Positions 7,380-14,049 of a stretch of DNA of 34,475 nucleotides are shown in pieces. This DNA comes from UBA927 sp964361785 (lineage in GTDB: Bacteria; Patescibacteriota; Microgenomatia; UBA10105; UBA927): assembly GCA_964361785.1 (NCBI GenBank), contig CAYIBX010000012.1, positions 1 through 34,475 of the forward strand. Reading direction: 5' to 3'. Position 1 is the stretch's first letter, and every line of letters begins with the position of its first letter. Under the pieces are notes generated by a model. That model had not been told where the DNA came from and searched no databases. It saw only the letters and a program-made list of their open reading frames with translations. Both the position numbers and the translations under genes were made by a program.

Positions 7380-8711
7380 ATGAATAGAATATACTTTTCC
7401 AAGTACACAGTCATTACGATTGTGTTTACTCTGGCAGTAGTGGTTCGCGTGTTGTTTTCTTTATATCAACCGAATGCACGTATAACTGCTGATAGTGTAG
7501 GGTATTTTGACCTCGGTGCTCAGATGATAAAAAATCCAAAGTTAGAGACATTGATAAGTGAATTTCGTACTCCATTGTATCCAGTATTTCTCGCATCACT
7601 ATCAAACGTCTTAGGATTTCATGGAGAGAATATATATGACTCTTTATTTATCAGTGTTGGTTATACGATAGCGGACGTACAAAGCATAATGGGGGTGGTA
7701 GGGGTGATGCTTCTTCTTTTGCTTCTTGTTCAGATGAGATTTTCGAATAAGACGCTCTTGACTCTTTTGATATTTACCGCACTAAATATTTTAGTATTTT
7801 ACTGGGAACGATCATTATTGACCGAAGGGTTAGCAACGACGACGCTTCTTTTGTATCTGGTATTTTTTTCTCGTACGCTCCAATCTCCAAATTCTAAAAA
7901 TTTTATACTTCTTTGGATGAGTTACGGAGTAAATTTTCTTCTCCGTCCAGCATTTATGTTTCTTCCGATAGTGACACTGCCATTTCTTATTATTCCATGC
8001 AAAAAGCGATCAGAAAAAATAAACGTGTACGTGATCATATTGATGAGTTGTCTTCTTCCAGCGCTGTATATCGCAGGTAATACTATGTACCACAATTACA
8101 AAGGCATACAGCATGTTTCAGATATTGATGTGTTAGGAAGAATACTAGAATTTGATACGCCAATAGAAGCAGGAAAAAAGAACAGATATTTCTATGATAA
8201 AGTTACGGACTATAGGAGTCGTAAAGGAAACCCTATGCCCTTTGAGTTTATCAATACGTATGATGCTTCCATGTATACCAATACGACGAGAATGAACGAG
8301 CTTCAGGCGTTTACGCGAAGCGTCGTGTTTTCTGACCTTTCATCTTACGTGGCGCACGCATTTTCGACCATCCCACAGGCTATGACAGACGTAAGCCCGT
8401 TTATCAAAATAGGAGGTTTGGGGGGTCTGCGTATATTTTTTTCAAGATTACTTGCGTTGTATCGCGCACTGCTTCCTGTTACTCTACTTATTTTTCCTTT
8501 GTATCCTGTTGCGATATATCTTTTATATAGAAAAGCATCTGTGCGAAGAATTCTGTTGGCGACAATAGGGTCTATCATAGTAAGCCAAATAGTTCTGACG
8601 GTGCTTGTCGTGTATCGTGAGGATTATGGGCGTTTGTTTGCATCCATCCAACCACTTCTCTTTGTATTTATAATCGGTACGTTACAAGAGTTGTCTACAA
8701 TAAAAAAATGA
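7380..8711 (+). CDS. multi-pass membrane glycosyltransferase-like protein (GT-C type)
   Basis: The 443-residue protein has about ten hydrophobic helices. The first is followed by an extracytoplasmic loop with Asp in ITADSVGYFDLG and then RTPLYPVF, the arrangement seen in GT-C enzymes of the PMT/ArnT group, where the first-loop acid is catalytic. A soluble stretch of about 80 residues (roughly 240-320) interrupts the helices. It probably moves a sugar from a polyprenyl phosphate to a protein or envelope glycan. A TATAAA lies about ten bases before the ATG. The assignment rests on topology and the first loop, with no closer match recognised. Confidence 0.65.
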   Translation: MNRIYFSKYTVITIVFTLAVVVRVLFSLYQPNARITADSVGYFDLGAQMIKNPKLETLISEFRTPLYPVFLASLSNVLGFHGENIYDSLFISVGYTIADVQSIMGVVGVMLLLLLLVQMRFSNKTLLTLLIFTALNILVFYWERSLLTEGLATTTLLLYLVFFSRTLQSPNSKNFILLWMSYGVNFLLRPAFMFLPIVTLPFLIIPCKKRSEKINVYVIILMSCLLPALYIAGNTMYHNYKGIQHVSDIDVLGRILEFDTPIEAGKKNRYFYDKVTDYRSRKGNPMPFEFINTYDASMYTNTTRMNELQAFTRSVVFSDLSSYVAHAFSTIPQAMTDVSPFIKIGGLGGLRIFFSRLLALYRALLPVTLLIFPLYPVAIYLLYRKASVRRILLATIGSIIVSQIVLTVLVVYREDYGRLFASIQPLLFVFIIGTLQELSTIKK

Positions 8712-8731
8712 CTTGAATAAAAAATCCATGT

Positions 8732-9313
8732 ATGTTTTTATTACCCTCAGACTACTGGCAAATACAAAAAACAAAAGAAAAAGGGAAGGGTGTTTTTGCC
8801 AAAAAGAAAATACGGGCAGGAACCATCATTGGTGATTATCTTGGAAAGGTAATAAAAACTGCGGAGTATGATGTAACGAAAGATACAGAGGGGCTTTACC
8901 TCATGTATTACACAGATCACGCGAGTATTTATCCAAACGTAGCCAAACCCGACATTCATTTTCTAAACCACTCCTGTGAACCCAATTGTTGGATGTATAT
9001 ATATCGTGGACATACATTATTTTTTGCACTTGGTGATATTCACGTAGGGGAAGAGCTCACCATTTCGTATCTTTTAAGTCCGAAAGACGATACGTGTAAG
9101 CCGTGTACGCATGTATGCCATTGTTCGAGCGTGTATTGCACAGGTACTATGCATCTTACGAAAGAGAAATACGAGAAGTGGCAACGTTTTCTAAAGATAG
9201 AGAAGAAGAAAACGAGAATAGCGCCATTTACCTTTGGCAAAAATCTTAAACGACTCAAAGAGTACCCGAAGATACATTTTACTCATCCAATATATAAAGC
9301 GTTGTGTTCGTGA
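8732..9313 (+). CDS. SET-domain methyltransferase with post-SET-like cysteine cluster
   Basis: Of 193 residues, about 10-120 form a SET domain: GKGVFA near 18-23, the SAM-binding NHSCEPNC at 79-86 and the closing ELTISY at 108-113. Cysteines at 122, 125, 129, 131 and 136 follow, resembling the zinc-binding post-SET motif of eukaryotic-type SET enzymes, which completes the lysine channel. A basic tail of about 50 residues ends the protein. This is the fuller of two SET proteins in the window. It starts 20 bp after the GT-C gene and may be cotranscribed with it. Protein lysine methylation is the family activity; the target is unknown. Confidence 0.85.
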   Translation: MFLLPSDYWQIQKTKEKGKGVFAKKKIRAGTIIGDYLGKVIKTAEYDVTKDTEGLYLMYYTDHASIYPNVAKPDIHFLNHSCEPNCWMYIYRGHTLFFALGDIHVGEELTISYLLSPKDDTCKPCTHVCHCSSVYCTGTMHLTKEKYEKWQRFLKIEKKKTRIAPFTFGKNLKRLKEYPKIHFTHPIYKALCS

Positions 9314-9317
9314 GGTG

Positions 9318-9339
9318 CACATGACACATGTGGATTTTT
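9318..9339 (+). terminator. weak intrinsic terminator after the second SET gene
   Basis: CACATG and CATGTG form a 6-bp stem with an ACA loop, followed closely by TTTTT. The stem is short, so termination may be partial. Confidence 0.4.
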
Positions 9340-9384
9340 GATCATAGTATTTATTATACTCACGCTACAATAACACTTTTGTCT

Positions 9385-9894
9385 TCACTGCCATTTTTTG
9401 TAGCCAATATAGCCCAACGCGTCTATGTTTGGGTCGTATAGTTCGATCAAATCTAGATCGGGACGATTGGGAAGAGTTCGTGCGCCTTTGATTATTTTTC
9501 CATCAAGGAGTGATTGTTTGAGTTCCGTATATTTTTCTTGCTCTAAATAAAAATCTATATCGCCCACATGGTGTTTGTTTGGATCAGGCTTGCGAATGTA
9601 AATATGCGTGTAGGTAGTCTTTGGAATATCATTCTTTGCTGGGATAACGATAGGTTCATGAAGCCGAAAATATTTTCCGTATACACTCTCAGTCGAATTT
9701 GTCATTTCCTTGCGTTTCTTTGTAAGAAACGCATATTCATCATCGTAGTGACAAAATACTCCAATATTTCCAGCAACAGGTAAATATCTTCTGATTGCCT
9801 GCTTACATAACGTGTGGCACGCAAAATGAATATGCGTTATCGCCTGCATCAATTGTGTTTCGTCTTGAATTGGGCTAAATCGATATGACTTCAT
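9385..9894 (-). CDS. conserved-looking hypothetical protein
   Basis: A 169-residue soluble protein I do not recognise. It has no signal peptide or membrane helix. Three Cys or His pairs occur early (HIHFACHTLC near residues 21-30), then FCHYDDEY, and a later HHVGDIDFYL. The N-terminus MKSYRF and the C-terminus GYIGYKKW are aromatic and basic. A TATAAT six bases before the ATG supports the start and shows it is expressed. It stands alone between the second SET gene and the Fic gene. Confidence 0.65.
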   Translation of the reverse strand: MKSYRFSPIQDETQLMQAITHIHFACHTLCKQAIRRYLPVAGNIGVFCHYDDEYAFLTKKRKEMTNSTESVYGKYFRLHEPIVIPAKNDIPKTTYTHIYIRKPDPNKHHVGDIDFYLEQEKYTELKQSLLDGKIIKGARTLPNRPDLDLIELYDPNIDALGYIGYKKWQ

Positions 9895-9900
9895 ACCGAG

Positions 9901-9906
9901 ATTATA
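9901..9906 (-). promoter_or_regulatory. -10 box of the 9385-9894 gene
   Basis: TATAAT, six bases, then the ATG at 9894 on the minus strand. Confidence 0.6.
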
Positions 9907-9971
9907 TCAAACAGGTGAATTGAGGCTAGCAATTATTTATTTCTTCGAGTTTATGCTTGAAGACGTGTTTT

Positions 9972-11021
9972 TTACTGAAAGTAGTTGTTAACTGAAAAAT
10001 TAAATTGATTAACAAAAATTTGTTTGAAGTGATAGATATTATTTGTTTCATAAAAAAGTATCATTGCCTTAATATATTCAATAATTTCTACGTCACGATA
10101 TGACAATGGATATACGTCGTGTGCGATCAGAATAGCGTTAGCCAAAGTCCTACTTGTTCTTTTGTTGCCATCTACAAACGGTTGCAAATAAGCAATCATC
10201 AGGGCTATAAGTAGTGCTTTTGTTAATGGGAAGTCAATTTTATTTGTTATGACAACGATTTTTTGTAACGCAATTTTAATTTCCTCTGGATTACTCAGCG
10301 GAATATAATTTGTTCCAGTAATTGCAACCTTGTTTTTCCTAATTCCTGATGAAACTTCTAAATTCTTGGTTAAAATACTGTGCAGGTCAAGAATTATGTT
10401 CATAGTTAATTCTTTAAATTTATTTGGATTTTGTAAAATATAGTCAATTGCGCTTTTGTGGTTAAGAATCATTTGAGCTTCGTATTTTGTATGTCCGACC
10501 GCTTCCTTCATTTGTTTAATTAAAATTTCAGTTTCAAGAAGCGAGTAAGTGTTACCTTCAATTTTTGAAGATTTCCAAGCAAACTCAACTATAAATCTTT
10601 CTATTTCTCTTTTTAAGATACTTGGGTCAAGAATTTTTTTCTGTACACTAAGTTTTTTTGATATTGAAATAAGTTGTTTTTTTTCTTCCTCTGAAAAAGC
10701 ATTTTGGAACTTATCGATGATGCCTGAATTAAAACTTTTTGGTCCGTTAACTCTAATTTGTGAATTGTCTTTAAAATACTCTTCGATATCTATATATTTT
10801 AAAAAAGGTTCTTGTAAAGAAGTGTACGTAGTATTCTTTCCATTCCCTTGAGTTTGAATATATTTTCTCCGTTTAAGGAAAACTAGCTCTCTCATGAGCG
10901 TGGCTTTGGATATAGGAAAGTACTTCTTAATTTTTTTTGCAATCTCAATTCCAGTAATTGGTATTTGGGAAAAGATATCTGCTATTTTGACTTGCCGCGG
11001 GGTTAAGATTGTGTCATCCAT
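9972..11021 (-). CDS. Fic/DOC-family protein with N-terminal winged helix and a Gln-variant motif
   Basis: The 349-residue protein begins with a winged-helix-like DNA-binding region (residues 5-70) and continues with a Fic domain. An inhibitory-type S-x3-E-G helix (SSKIEGN) is at about 151-157. The Fic motif at about 280-288 reads QPFVDGNKR, with Gln where catalytic His is normal, while the D, G, N, K and R of the nucleotide-binding loop remain. Fic enzymes transfer AMP or related groups to proteins; without His, transfer may be weak, altered or absent. The ATG at 11021 begins MDDTILTP; a TTG at 11039 is the alternative. A palindrome and matching half-site just upstream suggest autoregulation by its own winged helix. 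Confidence 0.88.
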   Translation of the reverse strand: MDDTILTPRQVKIADIFSQIPITGIEIAKKIKKYFPISKATLMRELVFLKRRKYIQTQGNGKNTTYTSLQEPFLKYIDIEEYFKDNSQIRVNGPKSFNSGIIDKFQNAFSEEEKKQLISISKKLSVQKKILDPSILKREIERFIVEFAWKSSKIEGNTYSLLETEILIKQMKEAVGHTKYEAQMILNHKSAIDYILQNPNKFKELTMNIILDLHSILTKNLEVSSGIRKNKVAITGTNYIPLSNPEEIKIALQKIVVITNKIDFPLTKALLIALMIAYLQPFVDGNKRTSRTLANAILIAHDVYPLSYRDVEIIEYIKAMILFYETNNIYHFKQIFVNQFNFSVNNYFQ

Positions 11022-11031
11022 GTGGATTAAT

Positions 11032-11070
11032 CGTCTCAAAATGAGACGTATTTGTCAATATTGTGAGACA
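11032..11070. promoter_or_regulatory. candidate operator of the Fic gene
   Basis: CGTCTCAAAATGAGACG at 11032-11048 is a perfect 7-bp dyad with a 3-bp centre. A second TGAGAC half-site at 11064-11069 repeats the first (11042-11047) at 22 bp, two helical turns away. On the minus strand a TTGACA lies between them. Confidence 0.5.
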
Positions 11071-11094
11071 AATAAAGGTTGCATCAAGATGCAT

Positions 11095-11130
11095 TTGGCT
11101 TCGGGCGATGGATGATGTTCGGACTTATTT
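11095..11130. repeat. dispersed repeat copy A
   Basis: Copy A of a roughly 37-bp repeat, variant TTCGGGCGATGGATGATG followed by TTCGGACTTATTT. It lies between the Fic gene and the IS remnant. Confidence 0.6.
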
Positions 11131-11182
11131 CCTTTTCAGATAATATCCTCTTTGTCGAGATATAAATAGACGCGCCATTGTA

Positions 11183-11470
11183 CTAGTTTAGTACATCCCG
11201 TACACATCCTCCTTGTTGTTTCCACTGAGTAATATACTCGAGTGGAGTTAAATAACCAATAGCTTGATTTGGTCGCACAGTATTGTAAATGGCTTGCCAC
11301 TGATGAAGTTTTTCGTTGAGTACGATGATATCAAACGAAAAAATCATTGATCTCATAGAATTCTTCTGTATGTGTTCTGTTGCTTCGTTCCATACATCAG
11401 TTGAGCTTTGGACTTCTTGGAGGAAGCACATAGAGCACGATCCCTCGTTGCTTGCAGGCTTCCTCAAATG
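11183..11470 (-). pseudogene. truncated IS3/IS481-type transposase, integrase-core C-terminus
   Basis: Two frames carry consecutive parts of a DDE integrase core. In one frame LYVLPPRSPKLN, a TGA, then MERSNRTHTEEFYEI can be read; canonical transposases have Gly where the TGA stands. The frame then shifts and continues as LNEKLHQWQAIYNTVRPNQA and GYLTPLEYI, the standard C-terminus. The front half of the gene, with the first catalytic Asp residues, is missing. A stop, a frameshift and truncation make it a dead remnant. It lies between copies A and B of the dispersed repeat. Other genes here use TGA as a normal stop, so recoding is not implied. Confidence 0.85.
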
Positions 11471-11504
11471 CTCCGCGCAATGGATGATGTTCGGACTTTT
11501 TATA
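11466..11504. repeat. dispersed repeat copy B
   Basis: Copy B, GCTCCGCGCAATGGATGATG then TTCGGACTTTTTAT. It overlaps the stop of the deaminase gene and the edge of the transposase remnant. Confidence 0.6.
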
Positions 11505-11907
11505 CTTTTACAAATTCACTATTGTGAGGGAGAAGATCTCGTAGTTTGACAACATTTTCTTTCCCTAACATTATTATGGCGTCGAGGTTGCTTGGATCCA
11601 TTTGCTTAATAAATTCTCGGCACCTACCACAAGGGGGAAGTATATAAACTTCTCCCTTTTCGTTTTTCCATGTAGCTACGACTTTTTTTATTTTACTTTC
11701 ACCTGCTGTTACCATTGCAGCAATTGCCCCATGTTCTGCACAAAAACCCATGCCAGAACTGGTATCTATGCTGACTCCGGTATATACATTGCCCTTGTCT
11801 GTAACTAATGCACACCCAACATCGCCTACGGTGTAACCGTTAATGTTTCTTGGATTTATAGCTGAAGCAGACTTTTGAATAAGATCGATGTTACTAATTC
11901 CGTTCAT
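11500..11907 (-). CDS. cytidine deaminase-like zinc enzyme
   Basis: The 135-residue protein has the deaminase zinc site: CAEHG at residues 56-60, with Cys as the first ligand and Glu58 as proton shuttle, and PPCGRC at 91-96 with Cys93 and Cys96. This layout belongs to tetrameric cytidine deaminases (pyrimidine salvage) and to related blasticidin-S deaminases. The length fits both, so the nucleoside substrate is left open. The promoter TACAAT lies six bases before the ATG. It sits in an accessory patch of single genes between copies of a dispersed repeat and may be horizontally acquired. Confidence 0.85.
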   Translation of the reverse strand: MNGISNIDLIQKSASAINPRNINGYTVGDVGCALVTDKGNVYTGVSIDTSSGMGFCAEHGAIAAMVTAGESKIKKVVATWKNEKGEVYILPPCGRCREFIKQMDPSNLDAIIMLGKENVVKLRDLLPHNSEFVKV

Positions 11908-11913
11908 GGGTTT

Positions 11914-11919
11914 ATTGTA
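11914..11919 (-). promoter_or_regulatory. -10 box of the deaminase gene
   Basis: TACAAT, six bases, ATG at 11907 on the minus strand. Confidence 0.55.
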
Positions 11920-12017
11920 TCAAAAAGTCTGAATGTCCATTAGAGGTGATAAAAAATATGTCTTCAATACGTTCCATATAATTTTGCTCCCCATAGCTGA
12001 AGCAGTTCAAATTTTAA

Positions 12018-12503
12018 TTAATTTACTAATAGAATGTCTTCTTCCACAGTCGGTGGTTCCCAATATTTTAAATATTTATCAAACATTTCTTCATTTATTT
12101 CAAAAGAATCTAAGGGTGGATTTTTACTTCTATTAACAACTCTTTCTCTCATTTTCTCTACAGGACATTCGACATAATATAAAATTGGCTTTGCTCCTAC
12201 TTGTTGTATTTTCTTCTTTATATCATCTCTTTGGGATTTAACCCAAAACCCTTCATCTATTATCACATCTTTTCCAGATTTCAGGATCTTGAAAGCAATA
12301 TCTGTTGCCAGTTCAGTTATATTTTTGTCATATCTCTCAAAATTCTTATCTGATGTTATTTTATTTCCAAAAATTCTTATTATCCATTCATCTTTAGTTA
12401 TTCGTATTGCTTTTGTTTCCTTTTCCAGTTTTCTGGCAAAAGTAGTTTTACCTGCTCCGATAAATCCGCAAATAACATAAGCAATAGGCTGTTTTTTATT
12501 CAT
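12018..12503 (-). CDS. P-loop kinase of the AAA_33 / zeta-like type
   Basis: The 161-residue protein starts with a Walker A motif GFIGAGKTT at residues 13-21, then RITKDEW, a Walker B-like VIIDEGFW, and a lid region with arginines in ECPVEKMRERVVNRSKNP. This is the small phosphotransferase type that includes zeta-toxin-like and nucleoside or antibiotic kinases. No antitoxin gene is beside it. The C-terminus YWEPPTVEE is shared with stand-alone AAA_33 proteins. The substrate is unknown. Its own TATAAT lies six bases before the ATG. Confidence 0.8.
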   Translation of the reverse strand: MNKKQPIAYVICGFIGAGKTTFARKLEKETKAIRITKDEWIIRIFGNKITSDKNFERYDKNITELATDIAFKILKSGKDVIIDEGFWVKSQRDDIKKKIQQVGAKPILYYVECPVEKMRERVVNRSKNPPLDSFEINEEMFDKYLKYWEPPTVEEDILLVN

Positions 12504-12509
12504 TAAAAC

Positions 12510-12515
12510 ATTATA
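12510..12515 (-). promoter_or_regulatory. -10 box of the P-loop kinase gene
   Basis: TATAAT, six bases, ATG at 12503 on the minus strand. Confidence 0.6.
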
Positions 12516-12540
12516 GCAAAGATGGATAGAGGTTTAACAA

Positions 12541-12563
12541 AATCCGAAGAAATCCGTAGAAAT
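12541..12563. repeat. short tandem repeat
   Basis: AATCCGAAGA is followed at once by AATCCGTAGA, a two-unit 10-bp tandem repeat, just before dispersed repeat copy C. Confidence 0.45.
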
Positions 12564-12625
12564 TGCTCCGAGCAATGGTTTACGCTGGAAGTCTTCGATT
12601 TTCAGTGACGTTGTTCGAGCTTATT
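12562..12625. repeat. dispersed repeat copy C (long form)
   Basis: The left part ATTGCTCCGAGCAAT is a perfect 7-1-7 palindrome continuing TGG. The right part, GACGTTGTTCGAGCTTATTT, is displaced by about 26 bp of unrelated sequence compared with copies A, B and D. The right end overlaps the stop of the next gene. Confidence 0.5.
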
Positions 12626-13109
12626 TTATTGGAGATTTCATATGACCGTGAGCAAAGACTTCTCTCCCATTATATTTAATTGACTCATAACCAATTGTTA
12701 ACGGAACTTCGTCACTTTGCTTAAGTACCTCATAGTCATACTTCCATCCATCTGGTAGCGCTAAAGAACATGGTTTATCTAATCTTGTTTTTTCTTTAAG
12801 CTCTCTAACGCTGGTTATTAAACGAGATATTACATCTTTTGTTGTAAGACCAAGTTTTTGAAGTTCTTCAATGGGAATCACTCCACCTGCATATACTCTT
12901 GTACTTTGTTCTTCTCCTTCTTTTACAAGTTCTTGACCAGCACCGTTGTCATCAGCAAACCATTCATCGTGGTAATGTCCACCGTCTGGAACTACATAAT
13001 CATTTGCTTTTCCTGCGAAACCAGATCTTCGAATCTTCTCTGGTTTTTTTATTCCAGCGTAACCTTCAGCTAAACCATCTGTAAGCAATCTATTTGTTCT
13101 TTCTGACAT
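12621..13109 (-). CDS. hypothetical protein, weak DUF5680-like pattern
   Basis: A 162-residue acidic soluble protein without membrane segments. The middle, HYHDEWFADDNGAGQE followed by TRVYAGGVI, loosely recalls DUF5680-type proteins, in which a Tyr/Asp-rich strand precedes a hydrophobic one; the match is weak. The second half has a long helix (ELQKLG to KEKTRLD) and ends with FAHGHMKSPIK. The start is supported by TATAAT six bases upstream. It belongs to the accessory patch with the deaminase and kinase. Confidence 0.6.
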   Translation of the reverse strand: MSERTNRLLTDGLAEGYAGIKKPEKIRRSGFAGKANDYVVPDGGHYHDEWFADDNGAGQELVKEGEEQSTRVYAGGVIPIEELQKLGLTTKDVISRLITSVRELKEKTRLDKPCSLALPDGWKYDYEVLKQSDEVPLTIGYESIKYNGREVFAHGHMKSPIK

Positions 13110-13115
13110 ATTCTT

Positions 13116-13121
13116 ATTATA
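13116..13121 (-). promoter_or_regulatory. -10 box of the 12621-13109 gene
   Basis: TATAAT, six bases, ATG at 13109 on the minus strand. Confidence 0.6.
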
Positions 13122-13136
13122 TCATTATGAGGCTAA

Positions 13137-13173
13137 TTTGCTCCGGGCAATGGATGACGTTAGGACTTTTTAT
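13137..13173. repeat. dispersed repeat copy D
   Basis: Copy D, GCTCCGGGCAATGGATGACG then TTAGGACTTTTTAT, between two divergent genes. GAGGCTAA precedes it at 13130-13136. Confidence 0.6.
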
Positions 13174-13183
13174 AACCAGATGA

Positions 13184-13189
13184 TATACT
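13184..13189 (+). promoter_or_regulatory. -10 box of the 13196-13876 gene
   Basis: TATACT, six bases, ATG at 13196. An out-of-frame ATG at 13192 lies in the gap. Confidence 0.55.
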
Positions 13190-13195
13190 AGATGT

Positions 13196-13876
13196 ATGGA
13201 AAACGAAGTTCAACCAAACATTCCACCAGTTCAACCCGTACCTCATGCCCCTCCCGTCGCTCCATCACCTACCAACTTGTCGAAAATTGTGTTATCTGCC
13301 GTATTTGGATTAGTCGTTGTTGCAGGTTTAGTATATTTTGGTATCCAAATTGGCAAAAATCAAACAGCAAGTAGACAACCAATTACAGTACAACCAACAG
13401 CTATACCAACTACAGCCCGAATTAACGCACCATTGGACGAGCTTGTAGTCAAAACAAAAAATGAGTCAACTATTACTCCAATCGTCACGAGCCCCTACGT
13501 GAATAGCCAATCGATAAATTTACCCATCGTTATATATAATCTGAGTACGGAAGATTATGCGACCCACTACAAGAATATTACCGATAAAATTGTAATGCCA
13601 TACCTTGATTATTACCTTAAAGGTGGCGGAAACGAAGAAAAAGACATTAAAATACTTGTAATAAATCGAACCGCCAATCAAGGATATGAGTTCGCATTTG
13701 ATTCATTCACATCTACTGGAAAACCTGGAGAAAGCGGGCTAATCAACAATAATCCTAAAACTGGAGAACTAAATTATTGGTTTCCTCACTGCATGGGCAA
13801 CTGTATTCTATCCAAATCATACATTACTAAATACCCGGAAGTGTCAAAATTAGCAGCGCCTCTCCCAAGTGAATAA
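13196..13876 (+). CDS. membrane-anchored extracytoplasmic protein, paralogue of the 27312-27863 product
   Basis: The 226-residue protein has a Pro-rich cytoplasmic start, one membrane helix at about residues 31-50 (IVLSAVFGLVVVAGLVYFGI), a Thr/Pro/Gln linker and an outer domain. The end of that domain contains MPYLDYYL, then WFPHCMGNCILS and KYPEVSKL. The same order (FLDYY, WWAPDCMKCTFS, KYPEIVKL) occurs in the 27.3-kb gene, so both belong to one unnamed family. The paired cysteines, C-x3-C here, may form a disulfide or bind metal. No function can be named. Confidence 0.7.
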   Translation: MENEVQPNIPPVQPVPHAPPVAPSPTNLSKIVLSAVFGLVVVAGLVYFGIQIGKNQTASRQPITVQPTAIPTTARINAPLDELVVKTKNESTITPIVTSPYVNSQSINLPIVIYNLSTEDYATHYKNITDKIVMPYLDYYLKGGGNEEKDIKILVINRTANQGYEFAFDSFTSTGKPGESGLINNNPKTGELNYWFPHCMGNCILSKSYITKYPEVSKLAAPLPSE

Positions 13877-13893
13877 ATTTAAGCCCCTACTAA

Positions 13894-14049
13894 CTATATC
13901 AAGGCGCATTCTTACTCCATATTGTCTCGAAATTTCAAGTTCTTAATGAGGCTAAACTTGGTATATTAAGTGCCAACTGGCTCGCACTCGTTGACTATGT
14001 GGGAACCTTTTATCGTAATCAGCTAATGCAATCTGCCATCATTGTTTGA
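13894..14049 (+). pseudogene. short open remnant of an unknown gene
   Basis: A 51-codon open stretch after a TAA encodes a well-formed segment including NEAKLGILSANWLALVDYV and ending RNQLMQSAIIV, then TGA. No start codon or promoter fits it, and it overlaps the end of the opposite-strand gene. It reads like the C-terminal piece of a lost gene. It also contains the GAGGCTAAAC motif found in the 22-kb repeats, which may be coincidence. Confidence 0.3.

Noticed and set aside
9955..9975. Terminator after the Fic gene
   Set aside because: A 7-bp stem exists, but its T-run lies on the plus strand, the wrong direction for the gene that ends there.
11183..11470. UGA recoded as glycine in this organism
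   Set aside because: Several intact genes (for example 7380-8711, 8732-9313, 18669-18833) end at TGA, and read-through would give implausible extensions.
11095..13173. Integron attC sites and gene cassettes
   Set aside because: The repeats end in GTTAGGAC or GTTCGGAC and lack a proper paired RYYYAAC/GTTRRRY and an IntI-type integrase; the tyrosine recombinase at 18817 has no IntI insert. Only the cassette-like layout is kept as an observation.
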